Positions 7,542 to 17,381 of a stretch of DNA of 46,565 nt are shown here, in pieces. Position numbers and translations under genes: made by a program. The stretch's first letter is position 1. Each line of letters opens with the position of its first letter. The stretch is from assembly GCA_017635395.1 (NCBI GenBank), contig JAGBLN010000049.1:1-46565 (forward strand), written 5' to 3'. The stretch is from Lachnospiraceae bacterium (lineage in GTDB: Bacteria > Bacillota > Clostridia > Lachnospirales > Lachnospiraceae). The notes under the pieces were generated by a model. It did not search any database and was not told where the DNA came from. It was given only the letters and a program-made list of their open reading frames with translations.

Positions 7542-8801
7542 ATGGGAATGACGATGACACAGAAGATCCTTGCACATGGCGCAGGCCTGGAAAAGGTTGA
7601 AGCCGGCCAGCTTATCATGTGTGACCTGGATCTTGTACTGGGCAATGATATCACAAGCCCCGTAGCCATACATGAGATGGATAAATTTTCAAAGCAGACT
7701 GTATTCAACAAGGACAAGATAGCCCTTGTACCTGACCACTTTGTTCCGAATAAGGATATAAAGTCCGCAGAGCACTGCAAGTGTGTCCGGGAGTTTGCAA
7801 GAAAGAATGATATCACTAATTATTTTGAAGTGGGTGAGATGGGCATAGAGCATGCTCTGCTCCCTGAAAAAGGCCTGACTGTGCCGGGGGATGTGATAAT
7901 CGGTGCTGATTCCCATACCTGTACATACGGTGCGGTAGGCGCGTTTTCAACAGGTGTAGGTTCTACCGATATGGCAGCAGGAATGTCCACAGGTAAGGCA
8001 TGGTTTAAGGTTCCGTCTGCTATAAAGTTCAATCTTACCGGCAAGCCTGCAAAGTGGATATCCGGTAAGGACATCATACTCCACATCATAGGAATGATCG
8101 GTGTGGATGGTGCGCTTTACAAGTCTATGGAATTTGTTGGTGACGGTATACAGTATCTTTCAATGGATGACCGTTTCACCATTGCCAATATGGCAATAGA
8201 GGCAGGTGGCAAGAACGGTATCTTCCCTGTGGATGACAAGACCATTGCTTATCTTAAGGAGCATACCACCCGTCAGTGGAATGTTTATGAAGCAGATGCG
8301 GATGCTGTATATGATGAGGAATATACCATAGAGCTGGACAAGCTTAAGCCTACGGTTGCTTTCCCCCATCTGCCGGAGAATACACATACTATAGATGACT
8401 GCGGTGATATAGCCATTGACCAGGTGGTCATCGGTTCATGCACAAACGGACGCATTGATGATATGCGCATTGCTGCTTCCATACTTAAGGGAAAGCATAT
8501 TGCGAAGGGTATGCGCTGTATCATAATCCCTGCAACCCAGAGTATATACATGCAGGCTATGGAAGAAGGTCTGCTTAAGATTTTCATAGAGGCAGGTGCT
8601 GTGGTGAGCACACCTACCTGCGGCCCTTGCCTTGGCGGATACATGGGCATCCTGGCAGAAGGAGAAAGATGCGTTTCCACCACCAATAGGAACTTTGTCG
8701 GAAGAATGGGACATGTAAAGAGTGAGATTTATCTGGCAAGCCCTGCCGTTGCTGCAGCGTCAGCCATCGCCGGCCGCATAGCATCTCCCGAAGATATCTG
8801 A
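7542..8801 (+). CDS. leuC: 3-isopropylmalate dehydratase large subunit LeuC
   Basis: 419 residues, the usual length of the shorter (type 2) LeuC found in Clostridia and archaea. With LeuD it isomerises 2-isopropylmalate to 3-isopropylmalate in leucine biosynthesis, using a [4Fe-4S] cluster. The cluster ligands are visible: Cys300 in IGSCTNGR, and Cys360 and Cys363 in TCGPCLGG. The substrate-site block [15 protein letters not shown] is at 121-135. The start at 7542 is chosen for the Shine-Dalgarno site aaggagg at 7524-7530; the frame is open further upstream but that part lies in the structured leader. leuD follows after 67 bases. No leuA or leuB is in the window. Homoaconitase-type substrates cannot be excluded by sequence alone. 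Confidence 0.94.
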   Translation: MGMTMTQKILAHGAGLEKVEAGQLIMCDLDLVLGNDITSPVAIHEMDKFSKQTVFNKDKIALVPDHFVPNKDIKSAEHCKCVREFARKNDITNYFEVGEMGIEHALLPEKGLTVPGDVIIGADSHTCTYGAVGAFSTGVGSTDMAAGMSTGKAWFKVPSAIKFNLTGKPAKWISGKDIILHIIGMIGVDGALYKSMEFVGDGIQYLSMDDRFTIANMAIEAGGKNGIFPVDDKTIAYLKEHTTRQWNVYEADADAVYDEEYTIELDKLKPTVAFPHLPENTHTIDDCGDIAIDQVVIGSCTNGRIDDMRIAASILKGKHIAKGMRCIIIPATQSIYMQAMEEGLLKIFIEAGAVVSTPTCGPCLGGYMGILAEGERCVSTTNRNFVGRMGHVKSEIYLASPAVAAASAIAGRIASPEDI

Positions 8802-8868
8802 CGGGGCAGCAGGGATTTACAGTAAGTGTGATGAAGCATAGCTGCATAATGCGGCAGAAGGAGTATAA

Positions 8869-9360
8869 ATGAAAGCTGAAGGAAGAGTTTTTAAATTCGG
8901 TGACAATGTTGACACTGACGTTATAATACCCGCAAGGTATCTTAATTCATCAGATCCTGCAGAGCTTGCACAGCACTGCATGGAGGATATAGATGCGGAA
9001 TTTGTAAAGAAAGTAAAGAAGGGTGACATCATCGTGGCTGACAAGAATTTCGGCTGCGGTTCATCCAGGGAGCATGCTCCCATTGCCATCAAGGCTGCAG
9101 GAGTAAGCTGCGTAATAGCAGATACTTTTGCAAGGATATTCTACAGGAATGCCATCAATATAGGCCTTCCCATTCTTGAGTGTCCTGCGGCAGCAGCTGC
9201 CATAAAGGACGGGGATGAGGTTGAGGTCAATTTTGATGACGGTGTCATTACAAACAAGACTACGGGAGAGACTTTTAAAGGTCAGGCTTTCCCTGAGTTC
9301 ATGCAGAAGATCATTAAGGCTGAAGGTCTTGTAAATTATCTTAATTCAAACGCAGACTGA
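8869..9360 (+). CDS. leuD: 3-isopropylmalate dehydratase small subunit LeuD
   Basis: 163 residues, the swivelling small subunit that completes the LeuC active site. [18 protein letters not shown] near the N-terminus and [12 protein letters not shown] (about 63-74) are the family's substrate-binding signatures. The length fits the free-standing small subunit paired with type 2 LeuC. It has a Shine-Dalgarno site (agaagga) before the ATG. Its stop codon overlaps the ruvA start by one base (tgATG), which suggests translational coupling between leucine synthesis and Holliday-junction genes. Confidence 0.93.
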   Translation: MKAEGRVFKFGDNVDTDVIIPARYLNSSDPAELAQHCMEDIDAEFVKKVKKGDIIVADKNFGCGSSREHAPIAIKAAGVSCVIADTFARIFYRNAINIGLPILECPAAAAAIKDGDEVEVNFDDGVITNKTTGETFKGQAFPEFMQKIIKAEGLVNYLNSNAD

Positions 9361-9977
9361 TGTACGCATATTTCAAAGGAATACTGGTGCAAAAGACACC
9401 GGGACATATTGTCATAGAAACTTCGGGAATAGGATATAATATCTATTTCCCGGAGGGACGGATGGACTATCTGCCGCCTGTGGGGGATGAAACAGTGGTT
9501 TATACTTACACATCCCTTACCCAGGATGCGCTGTCCCTTTATGGTTTTCCCACATCGGATGAGCTGGATCTGTTTAAGCTGTTAATAACGGTAAGTGGCG
9601 TGGGACCGAAAGCCGGTATGGCACTTCTTTCCGTGCTCAGTCCCGAGCAGGTTGGAACGGCGATCATATCCGGGGATGCCAAGACCCTTTCCAAGGCGAA
9701 AGGCGTATCATCCAAGACTGCGGAAAGACTTATAGTTGATCTTAAAAATAAGATCGATCCCGGGAAGTTCATTTCGGGCGGGATCAGTGTACAGGATAAT
9801 GATGAAACTGTCATGGACAGTGGTGCTGCACAGGATACCTGTGATGCACTGATGGCCATAGGCTACAGTAAGCGCGAGGCCATGCAGGCTGTATCAAAGG
9901 CGTTGCAGTCAGTAGGTGACGGAGCGGATTCGGATGTGCTTATTAAAGCCGCTTTAAAGTACATGAAGCAGCCTTAA
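9360..9977 (+). CDS. ruvA: Holliday junction branch migration protein RuvA
   Basis: 205 residues. RuvA binds four-way junctions as a tetramer and loads the RuvB motor. The N-terminal OB-fold begins [20 protein letters not shown]. The helix-hairpin-helix repeats are at VSGVGPKAG (about 78-86) and AKGVSSKTAERL (about 113-124). The C-terminal RuvB-contact domain (DALMAIGYSKREAM...) ends at residue 205. It is the third gene of leuC-leuD-ruvA-ruvB and starts inside the leuD stop codon. There is no LexA-type box in front of it, so SOS control is not evident here. Confidence 0.95.
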   Translation: MYAYFKGILVQKTPGHIVIETSGIGYNIYFPEGRMDYLPPVGDETVVYTYTSLTQDALSLYGFPTSDELDLFKLLITVSGVGPKAGMALLSVLSPEQVGTAIISGDAKTLSKAKGVSSKTAERLIVDLKNKIDPGKFISGGISVQDNDETVMDSGAAQDTCDALMAIGYSKREAMQAVSKALQSVGDGADSDVLIKAALKYMKQP

Positions 9978-10034
9978 ATCGGTAACGCCGGTTTTTCTGC
10001 ATATCCTTAAAACTATACAGATTTATTTGAGAAG

Positions 10035-11027
10035 ATGTCAAAGAGAATGATAGAAACATCATTTACAGCAGAAGATGAAAAGATAGAGACTACTTTAAGG
10101 CCGCAGTTCCTTAAGGATTACATCGGCCAGGAGAAGTTAAAGAGCAATCTTTCCGTCTATATAAAGGCTGCCCTTCAGAGAGGGGAGCCTCTTGACCATG
10201 CACTTTTCTTCGGCCCTCCGGGACTGGGCAAGACCACCCTGGCAGGGATAATCGCAAATGAAATGGGTGTGGGCATCAAGATCACCAGCGGCCCTGCGAT
10301 AGAAAAGCCCGGTGAGCTGGCTGCCATACTCAATAATCTTCAGCCGGGGGATGTGCTTTTCATCGATGAGATACACAGGCTTCCAAGGACTGTGGAGGAA
10401 GTACTTTATCCTGCAATGGAAGACTTCCAGATAGACATCATTATCGGCAAGAACGGTGAGTCCACTAAATCCGTAAGACTTGAACTTCCGCATTTTACGT
10501 TGATAGGGGCAACTACAAGGTCGGGGCTTCTGTCTGCACCTTTACGTGACCGTTTCGGATTAAATGAGCATCTGGAATACTATTCCCATGATGAACTGAA
10601 GCAGATAATACTCAACTCAGCAAGGAAGCTTTCGGTGGAGATAACCGATGACGGTGCTATGGAAATGGCGAAGCGGTCAAGGGGAACACCGAGGCTTGCA
10701 AACCGGATGCTTAAGCGTGTGCGGGATTTTGCCCAGATCAAATTTGACGGTGTGATAACAAAGGAAGCCGCAGAGTATGCGCTGGAGCTTATGAAAGTAG
10801 ACAAGGACGGACTGGATGAGCTGGACAGAAATTATCTGCGTATGATAATAAAGAATTTTGCCGGAGGTCCGGTTGGGATAGATACTATCGCAGCATCTCT
10901 TGGAGAGGATTCAGGTACTATCGAGGATGTTTGTGAGCCGTACCTTTTACAGAACGGATACATAAACCGCACTCCGAAAGGAAGGGTGGCTACTGACAAA
11001 GCTTATGACCATATAGGCTTGATTTAA
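10035..11027 (+). CDS. ruvB: Holliday junction branch migration helicase RuvB
   Basis: 330 residues, a standard-length AAA+ motor that drives branch migration with RuvA. Walker [10 protein letters not shown] is at 60-68, Walker [10 protein letters not shown] at 108-116 and sensor I GATTRSG at 158-164; RDRFG (171-175) lies in the arginine-finger region. The C-terminal winged-helix domain is complete, ending with [16 protein letters not shown]. It follows ruvA after 57 bases with a weak ribosome site (gagaag). Confidence 0.96.
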   Translation: MSKRMIETSFTAEDEKIETTLRPQFLKDYIGQEKLKSNLSVYIKAALQRGEPLDHALFFGPPGLGKTTLAGIIANEMGVGIKITSGPAIEKPGELAAILNNLQPGDVLFIDEIHRLPRTVEEVLYPAMEDFQIDIIIGKNGESTKSVRLELPHFTLIGATTRSGLLSAPLRDRFGLNEHLEYYSHDELKQIILNSARKLSVEITDDGAMEMAKRSRGTPRLANRMLKRVRDFAQIKFDGVITKEAAEYALELMKVDKDGLDELDRNYLRMIIKNFAGGPVGIDTIAASLGEDSGTIEDVCEPYLLQNGYINRTPKGRVATDKAYDHIGLI

Positions 11028-11145
11028 TCAGGCAATGTGTATATAATATTTGATGGTTTACATAATTAATTTGGCGCTGTTAAGCACGAAATAATCCGTA
11101 AATAGTCTTCTGTTTGTATATCAGCAATAAAAAGGGGAGAGCACA

Positions 11146-11586
11146 ATGGCAGAGAAAAAAACAATCAGGGTCCTGATCGACAATAAAGTTATGACGATGA
11201 GCAGCTGCGAGAGCGAAGAGTATATGCAGAAAGTAGCTAACTACATCAACAACAGGATCGAAGAGTGTGAGAATGTAAGGGCTTTTCATGGTGCTGCTCC
11301 CGATATAAGGCACAGACTGCTTGAGATAAATATAGCTGATGATTTCCTTAAAGCCCAGGCCAGGATAAATGAACTTGAGCAGGAGCTTAAGGCTAAGAAC
11401 AATGATCTTGATGATATCAAGCATGACAGCATAAATAAGGCAATGATGGCTGATGATATGAAAAAGAAGCTGGATCAGGTTCAGAAAGAACTTAAGGAAA
11501 GCGAAAAGAAGGTCATGGAACTTCAGCTTGAGTTAAAAGGACGCAATAATAACAGTAATAATAATGTTAATCCCATAAAGCGTTGA
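11146..11586 (+). CDS. zapA: Cell division protein ZapA
   Basis: 146 residues. The N-terminal part (1-80) fits the ZapA globular domain, which bundles FtsZ filaments at the division site; it includes the early strand IRVLIDNKVMTMSS and a region aligning with LLEINIADDFLKA. A long charged coiled coil (about 70-135, NELEQELKAKNNDLDD...) follows and gives the dimer/tetramer stalk. The tail is Asn-rich, encoded by ataataac-type codons. The Shine-Dalgarno site aaaaggggag precedes the ATG. The U32 gene starts 4 bases after its stop codon, so the two are probably co-transcribed. Confidence 0.85.
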   Translation: MAEKKTIRVLIDNKVMTMSSCESEEYMQKVANYINNRIEECENVRAFHGAAPDIRHRLLEINIADDFLKAQARINELEQELKAKNNDLDDIKHDSINKAMMADDMKKKLDQVQKELKESEKKVMELQLELKGRNNNSNNNVNPIKR

Positions 11587-11590
11587 TCAT

Positions 11591-13819
11591 ATGGAACTTC
11601 TTTCTCCGGCAGGTGATCATGAAAGTGCCATTGGCGCACTGAATGCGGGGGCTGATGCTGTTTATCTCGGAGCACAGTTTTTTTCCGCAAGGGCATCTGC
11701 CAAAAATCTCTCTGTTGATGAGCTCAAGGATGTGATATCCTACGCCCATCTTCTCGGCAAAAAAATCTATCTTACAACAAATATACTGATGTACAACAGC
11801 GAGCTTATTGAGCTTTTTGAGATCATGGATCCACTGTATGAAGCCGGACTGGATGCCTGTATAATCCAGGACCTTGGTGTTCTGCGGGCTTTCAGATCAA
11901 GATACTCTGAACTGGGACTCCATGCCAGCACACAGATGGCGGTAATGACCGCATACGGAAGCAGGTGGCTTATGGACAGGGGCGTGTCCAGAGTGGTTCC
12001 TGCCAGGGAGCTGTCCCTTTCCGAGATAAAGGAGATAAAAAAGACCGGTGTGGAAGTGGAATGTTTCATACACGGTGCCATGTGTTATGCCTATTCCGGA
12101 AAGTGCCTTATGAGCTCGCTTGCAGGAGGCAGGAGCGGCAACAGGGGAAGATGCGCCGGCCCATGCAGACAGAAATACAGAACTGACAATACCGACTATG
12201 CATATTACTTAAGCATGAAGGATATGTGCAGTGCGACATACATTGATAAGCTGATAGATGCCGGTATAGATTCCTTCAAGATAGAAGGAAGACTGAAGAG
12301 TCCGGAGTATTCTGCCGGAGTGACTGCTGTCTATAGAAGGATAATCGACGAGTATGCAAATACAGGCGCGCTGCGTATAACCGAAGATGACAGGAAATGC
12401 CTGGATGAACTATATATACGCTCAGACAGGCAGGAGGGATATTACTTTAAGCATAATGGCAGGGAGATGGTGTCGGTAAAATCACCTGCATATGTGAAGA
12501 CTCCTGATATTCTTAAGGAGAACATCAGGAAAAAATATCTTACCGGCAAGAAGAAAGTCCTGCTGGATGGCACACTTAAAGTGAAGTGCGGTGAAGAACT
12601 GGAGTTGAGCCTCAGTACTTTGACGGAAGATCGTGCCGGTGAGAATTCCGGAACTGCCTTATTGGAATCTGAAAAAACTGTGACTGTAAGAGGCGGTATT
12701 GTTCAGCACGCTGCCGGTACACCGGTATCTGATGAAATGCTTTCGGACAAGATAAAAATGACCGGTGATACGGCATTCGAAATAGAAAGATTGTCTATAG
12801 ATAACGATGGTAAAAGTTTTGTTCCGGTCAGTGTCCTTAAGAAAATAAGAAGGCAGGCACTGGATGAGCTGACCGATGCAGTCGTAATGACTCGGGCAGG
12901 GAAAGTATGTTCCGATGCTATGATATACGGGCAGGGGACAGTTAAAGCTGACCGCAAGGCAGATGGCAGAAAAGCAGAAAATGGCAGGGAGTTTATTGCA
13001 GCTGTCCGTACAAAAGACCAGCTGTATGCTGTTTTGAAAAGCAGTCTTACGAACGGTGTAATCATCAGGGATTTTGCCCTGCTTTCGGATCCTTCATTTA
13101 CAGATTCCGAGCTTAAGCAGATTGCAGGGGAGTCCGATAAAAAATTATATTTCGCACTGCCGGAGATCATAAGGCAGAAGGCTGCGGAGAAGATAAAAAG
13201 AAAGACAGAAGAGCTGCATGCAAGCGGACTTTTTGCAGGTGTATACTGTGACGGTGTGGATGCACTGGCAATTGCATCGGAGTATTATGACAGGTCGCAG
13301 ATAAGGGGCGACATACACCTGTATGCATATAACGATATTGCAGCATCAGTGATAGCAGAAAACTGTGGGGGCTATACTGCGGGAGTGGAGCTTAACTCAA
13401 AGAAACTCATGCATCTGTCTGCTACAGGCAGTCCTGAGTTTATACTGTACGGATATCTTCCTCTTATGTATTCAGCTAACTGCATATATAAGACAGTGGA
13501 TAAATGCGATAAAAACTCGGGCATATGCATAATAAAAGATGAAAAGGGACACAGCTTTCCGATGGTGCCTGTACATGAATTCTGTTATAACATATTATTT
13601 AACTGCGTGCCGGTTTCCCTTCATAATGCCTGGGCAAAGATAAAGGATGGCAGTATTGCACAAAACTACAGGCTCGAGTTTTCAGTAGAGGATAAGGCAG
13701 GAACATCTGAGATTCTTTCAATGTTTGAAGCATTGGTAAGCGGAGAAAGAATTGATGCTGACAGTTTTTTTGGACGCGAAGGGTTTACGGCCGGACATTT
13801 TTCAAGAGGGGCAGATTAA
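11591..13819 (+). CDS. U32 family protein (peptidase U32/RlhA-like, with C-terminal DUF3656-type region)
   Basis: 742 residues. The N-terminal TIM-barrel begins MELLSPAGDHESAIGALNAG, typical of U32. The family signature is at about 156-200: CFIHGAMCYAYSGKCLMSS, GGRSGNRGRC, then CR, giving the Cys set that holds an iron-sulphur cluster in studied members. The long C-terminal half fits the DUF3656-like extension of the larger U32 proteins. Relatives include RlhA (23S rRNA hydroxylation) and TrhP (tRNA hydroxylation), as well as proteins once described as collagenases. I favour an RNA-modifying role, but the sequence does not decide it. It is followed 2 bases later by the SEDS gene. Confidence 0.85.
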   Translation: MELLSPAGDHESAIGALNAGADAVYLGAQFFSARASAKNLSVDELKDVISYAHLLGKKIYLTTNILMYNSELIELFEIMDPLYEAGLDACIIQDLGVLRAFRSRYSELGLHASTQMAVMTAYGSRWLMDRGVSRVVPARELSLSEIKEIKKTGVEVECFIHGAMCYAYSGKCLMSSLAGGRSGNRGRCAGPCRQKYRTDNTDYAYYLSMKDMCSATYIDKLIDAGIDSFKIEGRLKSPEYSAGVTAVYRRIIDEYANTGALRITEDDRKCLDELYIRSDRQEGYYFKHNGREMVSVKSPAYVKTPDILKENIRKKYLTGKKKVLLDGTLKVKCGEELELSLSTLTEDRAGENSGTALLESEKTVTVRGGIVQHAAGTPVSDEMLSDKIKMTGDTAFEIERLSIDNDGKSFVPVSVLKKIRRQALDELTDAVVMTRAGKVCSDAMIYGQGTVKADRKADGRKAENGREFIAAVRTKDQLYAVLKSSLTNGVIIRDFALLSDPSFTDSELKQIAGESDKKLYFALPEIIRQKAAEKIKRKTEELHASGLFAGVYCDGVDALAIASEYYDRSQIRGDIHLYAYNDIAASVIAENCGGYTAGVELNSKKLMHLSATGSPEFILYGYLPLMYSANCIYKTVDKCDKNSGICIIKDEKGHSFPMVPVHEFCYNILFNCVPVSLHNAWAKIKDGSIAQNYRLEFSVEDKAGTSEILSMFEALVSGERIDADSFFGREGFTAGHFSRGAD

Positions 13820-13821
13820 AA

Positions 13822-15663
13822 GTGATACTTTTTCTGATAGAAATAGGAAAATATCTGAATATCATACTGCTTGCTTTCTATACGCTGCTTTCTTTTTTGG
13901 CGATGAAAAGAAGGGATGATGACGGAAGGAACGGTTTGTTCTATCTTCTGGAAGCTCATGTTTATCTCCTTTTTTCCGGTGGCATGGCCTGCCTGACGCT
14001 CTCTTATTATGACAAAGGCGACAGCGACATGGTGTCGAAGGTCATAATGATGTGGGCTATCGAGATGACGGTCATGTTCATATATTCCCGGGTGATGTAT
14101 CACTTTTATCCTGAACTGAACAGGCTGATCCTTGTACAGACTCTTTTCATGATGTCTGTGGGCTTTGTAGTGCAGTATCGTATATCTTCACAAAAGGCTT
14201 TGAGACAGTTTGCTATAATTGCTGTTTCACTTGTGATTTCTGTTTTCATTCCGATGATTGTCCATAGATTGAAGCTCATCAAAAAATTCTGGTATGTAAC
14301 CGGAATTGCAGGTGCAGGTGCACTGATCGCTGTTTTTGCGTTGGGAGCGATCACCAATGGTGCCAAGCTTTCAATAAAATTATTCGGCCTTATTTTCCAG
14401 CCTTCAGAGTTTGTAAAGATCCTTTTTGCATTCTTTATTGCAGGCATATTATACGAAGTATATAACATGAAACGCTTTGTTATTGCATCAGTCTGTGCGG
14501 CTGTGTTTGTAATGGTGCTGGTTATTTCCAAGGACCTTGGTATGGCTCTGATCTTTTATGTGATGTTTTTCTCAATGGTATACATGGGAACCGGCAGGTT
14601 CCGCTATGTGCTGCTGGGAACGGCCGGGGGACTGGCGGCTGTGGTAGCAGCCTACAGCCTGTTTTCCCATGTCAGGGTCAGGTTCAATACCTGGATCGAC
14701 CCCTGGACGGATATTGATTCTACAGGGTATCAGCTAACCCAGTCCATCTTTGCCATAGGTACAGGCGGATGGTATGGAAGAGGCATAGGGCGCGGACTCC
14801 CGGGAACCATTCCGGAGGTGGGAGAGGATTTTGTGTTTTCGGCTATTGTTGAGGAATCAGGTGCTCTGTTCGGAATGCTGCTGATACTCCTCTGTCTTAA
14901 TTTCTGTTTTATTATGCTGCTTCTGGCGGGCAGGATTAAAGATAAATATTACCGCATTGTCGTTATGGGACTTGCAGTGTGCTACGGCACTCAGGTGTTC
15001 CTTACCATAGGCGGCGGCTTGCGACTGATTCCCCTTACCGGCGTGACACTGCCACTTATAAGCAGCGGCGGAAGCTCTGCACTGGCAACGCTCTGCCTGA
15101 TATCTGTGGTACAGGGGGCAGGACTTATTAGGATGGATGAAATCTATGGTGCTGATGAGGATGACAGTGAAATAGCTGAAACTGAAGATGAAATTGAGAT
15201 TTATGATATAGATGAAAATGCTGAGGAACCGGATGACATTGAAGACGATGCCGAAGTCTATGACATAGATGCAGATGAAGATATCGATGAAGAGGATGAT
15301 TCGTCGGATGGATATTATGATTCAGATGATTTTGATGATGGATATGATGATGAAGAAGTCTCGGATGCTGGCGAAGATGATGACGATGAATCGTATGATG
15401 AGTATGCGGAAGAATCATGCTTAGATAATGATGCTTATGAGGACGAAGGACCTGATGCTTATGAAAAAAGCGGAACGGAAGAAGAATATTATGACGGTTA
15501 CGAGGATGAAGACGGGGCTTATGATTCTGAACATGAAGGAGAAGACGCTGCGTCTATAAATGATGATACAGGTTTCGAGGCAGACGGCTATGAGGACGAG
15601 CCTGAGGATGATGATTTAATGTCTGAGAACCCAGAGGGTGAGCGTAATGTCAAAAGAAAATAG
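13822..15663 (+). CDS. SEDS peptidoglycan polymerase (FtsW/RodA/SpoVE family) with long acidic tail
   Basis: 613 residues, GTG start. The first 437 residues form a polytopic membrane protein with SEDS hallmarks: QPSEFVKILFAFF, SKDLGMALIFYVMFF, the large outer loop with DSTGYQLTQSIFAIGTGGWYG, VGEDFVFSAIVEE and the final PLISSGGSS. SEDS proteins polymerise glycan strands with a partner class B PBP, here probably the one at 18729. Residues 438-613 are a cytoplasmic tail built almost only of Asp, Glu, Tyr, Ser and Gly in irregular repeats; ordinary FtsW/RodA proteins end near residue 400. The tail may be a charge-based interaction region. The next gene starts inside its last codons. The choice between RodA and FtsW is not settled. 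Confidence 0.9.
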   Translation: MILFLIEIGKYLNIILLAFYTLLSFLAMKRRDDDGRNGLFYLLEAHVYLLFSGGMACLTLSYYDKGDSDMVSKVIMMWAIEMTVMFIYSRVMYHFYPELNRLILVQTLFMMSVGFVVQYRISSQKALRQFAIIAVSLVISVFIPMIVHRLKLIKKFWYVTGIAGAGALIAVFALGAITNGAKLSIKLFGLIFQPSEFVKILFAFFIAGILYEVYNMKRFVIASVCAAVFVMVLVISKDLGMALIFYVMFFSMVYMGTGRFRYVLLGTAGGLAAVVAAYSLFSHVRVRFNTWIDPWTDIDSTGYQLTQSIFAIGTGGWYGRGIGRGLPGTIPEVGEDFVFSAIVEESGALFGMLLILLCLNFCFIMLLLAGRIKDKYYRIVVMGLAVCYGTQVFLTIGGGLRLIPLTGVTLPLISSGGSSALATLCLISVVQGAGLIRMDEIYGADEDDSEIAETEDEIEIYDIDENAEEPDDIEDDAEVYDIDADEDIDEEDDSSDGYYDSDDFDDGYDDEEVSDAGEDDDDESYDEYAEESCLDNDAYEDEGPDAYEKSGTEEEYYDGYEDEDGAYDSEHEGEDAASINDDTGFEADGYEDEPEDDDLMSENPEGERNVKRK

Positions 15664-17107
15664 TATGGAAAATAAAAAAACATTTTTATTGTTTGTATAC
15701 ATAGTTATTGCTATGGTTCTCTTTCTTGTAGCCAAAAGCTATTCCAGTGTTGGGGAAAGTGGGGAGTTATCTGCAGAATGGCTTAGGGTCATATATTGCG
15801 TCGGGGAGCTTGCTGTCGCTCTGGGGTTGTTGTTTTATGGATTTTTTTTCGAAAGAATCGATGGCAGGGTTCTTTATACGCTGATTACCTGTCTTTTTGC
15901 CGGCGGGGTGATTGTTATGTTCATAAAGCCGGCAGCTCCATTGTACATCATTGGTTCGTGCTGTGAACTCTTTTCGTTGGGTGTAGTTATGGGAGAAATG
16001 CTTTATTGCGCAGCAATTAATCTGAGGGACAATAAATACCGCTTCCTCATATTGACGGGCGCAATTGCCGTTGGATTTCTGTTGCAGTTTGTGATGCGTG
16101 GCATAAACGACTGGTGGTTTTGTCCGGTGTTGCTTATAGCGCTATTTCTTGCTGTGATTTTTATGGGGCAGAATAAGGAGATGGAAGTCTTTTCCGCAGT
16201 AAAAACAGATGCCATGGACGGCGGGAATCTGTCTGGGACTGATGATCTGAATGGGGAATATGTTTCACGGACAGTCATCGTTAGGACCTGCCTGCTCTGT
16301 GCTGTCCTTCTTATGTTTGAGGGGCTGATGGATGGGCAGATTATGTCTATTGTATGGGAAAATGGTGGTACAGTTTCAATAGTTTATTCCTGGCCAAGGC
16401 TCATGATCATTGTGGGATACATGCTGGTGGGTATTGCTGTGCATTTTGTTAAAAAGATAAACGCAGTTGCGCTTATTCTGGTGGTGCTGCCTGTCATAGC
16501 CGTTAACCAGTTGGTCTGGGCAATGGGTGATCATGATGAAAGCGGGATGGTAATATTTATTTCTTTGTTCTATCTTGGGTTAGGTGTGGCAAGCTCTTTT
16601 TATCACATTTCTTTCATGGATCTTGCGGTAAGAAGCCGCTATGGAAGATTATGGGCGGGGTTTGGAAGGGTGATAGATGGAATAGTCACTGTTGGATTGA
16701 GCTTGTTTTCAGGACTGCTTCTAAAACAGGAATCAGTGATAATAGCTATTGCTTTGCTGTGGTCTGCTGTCGTTGCTCTGTTAATTTCGCACGTTCTGGA
16801 AAACAGGAATGAATCCAGACAGAAGAATAAGGTTCAGAATTCTATTCCTGAGCCTACGGAGGATGAGTGGATAGAGATATTCGCAAACGAATTCGGCTTG
16901 ACGGAGAAAGAGAAGTATGTGTTTAAAAAATGTGTTACAACTGAGGACATAAATGATGCAATGGCACAGGAGTTGTCCATATCAAGGCGGCTGCTGCAGA
17001 AATATATCGCTTCAATCTATGAAAAGACCGGTTGTGAGTCAAGATCAGGACTGGTAAGGAAATACTATGAGGTTCAAAAAATGGCCGGGCAGCACATAAG
17101 TGCATAG
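15647..17107 (+). CDS. Membrane-bound LuxR-type transcriptional regulator
   Basis: 486 residues from the ATG at 15647 (gagggtgag upstream; a GTG three codons earlier is possible). About the first 390 residues form ten or more hydrophobic segments laid out like an MFS transporter. A short linker leads to a C-terminal LuxR/GerE helix-turn-helix (about 418-475: LTEKEKYVFKKC, SISRRLLQKYIASIYEK, CESRSGLVRKY). This architecture occurs in Clostridia and Actinobacteria as membrane-tethered regulators of unknown signal. It overlaps the SEDS gene by 17 bases and precedes a secreted protein, so it may sense the envelope and control neighbouring genes. The ligand is unknown. Confidence 0.82.
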   Translation: MSKENSMENKKTFLLFVYIVIAMVLFLVAKSYSSVGESGELSAEWLRVIYCVGELAVALGLLFYGFFFERIDGRVLYTLITCLFAGGVIVMFIKPAAPLYIIGSCCELFSLGVVMGEMLYCAAINLRDNKYRFLILTGAIAVGFLLQFVMRGINDWWFCPVLLIALFLAVIFMGQNKEMEVFSAVKTDAMDGGNLSGTDDLNGEYVSRTVIVRTCLLCAVLLMFEGLMDGQIMSIVWENGGTVSIVYSWPRLMIIVGYMLVGIAVHFVKKINAVALILVVLPVIAVNQLVWAMGDHDESGMVIFISLFYLGLGVASSFYHISFMDLAVRSRYGRLWAGFGRVIDGIVTVGLSLFSGLLLKQESVIIAIALLWSAVVALLISHVLENRNESRQKNKVQNSIPEPTEDEWIEIFANEFGLTEKEKYVFKKCVTTEDINDAMAQELSISRRLLQKYIASIYEKTGCESRSGLVRKYYEVQKMAGQHISA

Positions 17108-17243
17108 TTATGCGTTGCCCCGATGGTCATTTTTTTGTTGATTTAGCCATTCCGTCAATGGTATGTTTGTTCTGATTACTGTTTTGAGTTTTAGTCTTTT
17201 ATTCTTTCTTCAAGGTGAAACCATATAAATCGTAGCAAATAAG

Positions 17244-17259
17244 ACATGTGCACACATGT
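17244..17259. promoter_or_regulatory. Palindromic site upstream of secreted-protein gene (candidate operator)
   Basis: acatgtg (17244-17250), ca, cacatgt (17253-17259) is a perfect dyad about 50 bases upstream of a TATAAT at 17307-17312. A site of this size fits a dimeric helix-turn-helix regulator. The obvious candidate is the LuxR-type protein encoded just before it, but binding is inference. Confidence 0.35.
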
Positions 17260-17381
17260 GAACTGTCGGATTATCCCTATTTTTTCTACAATTTATTCTG
17301 TAGTTGTATAATCATTTGGCTTTTCCGGTGAGAGGGAGGGCCTAAAGTGATTGTGAAAAATGAAAGGAGAAGACTAAAATT

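Noticed and set aside
15128-15418. His-rich 96-residue minus-strand ORF
   Set aside because: It is the antisense of the Asp/Glu-rich tail of the SEDS gene; GAT and GAA-type codons reverse to His and Leu/Phe-type codons.
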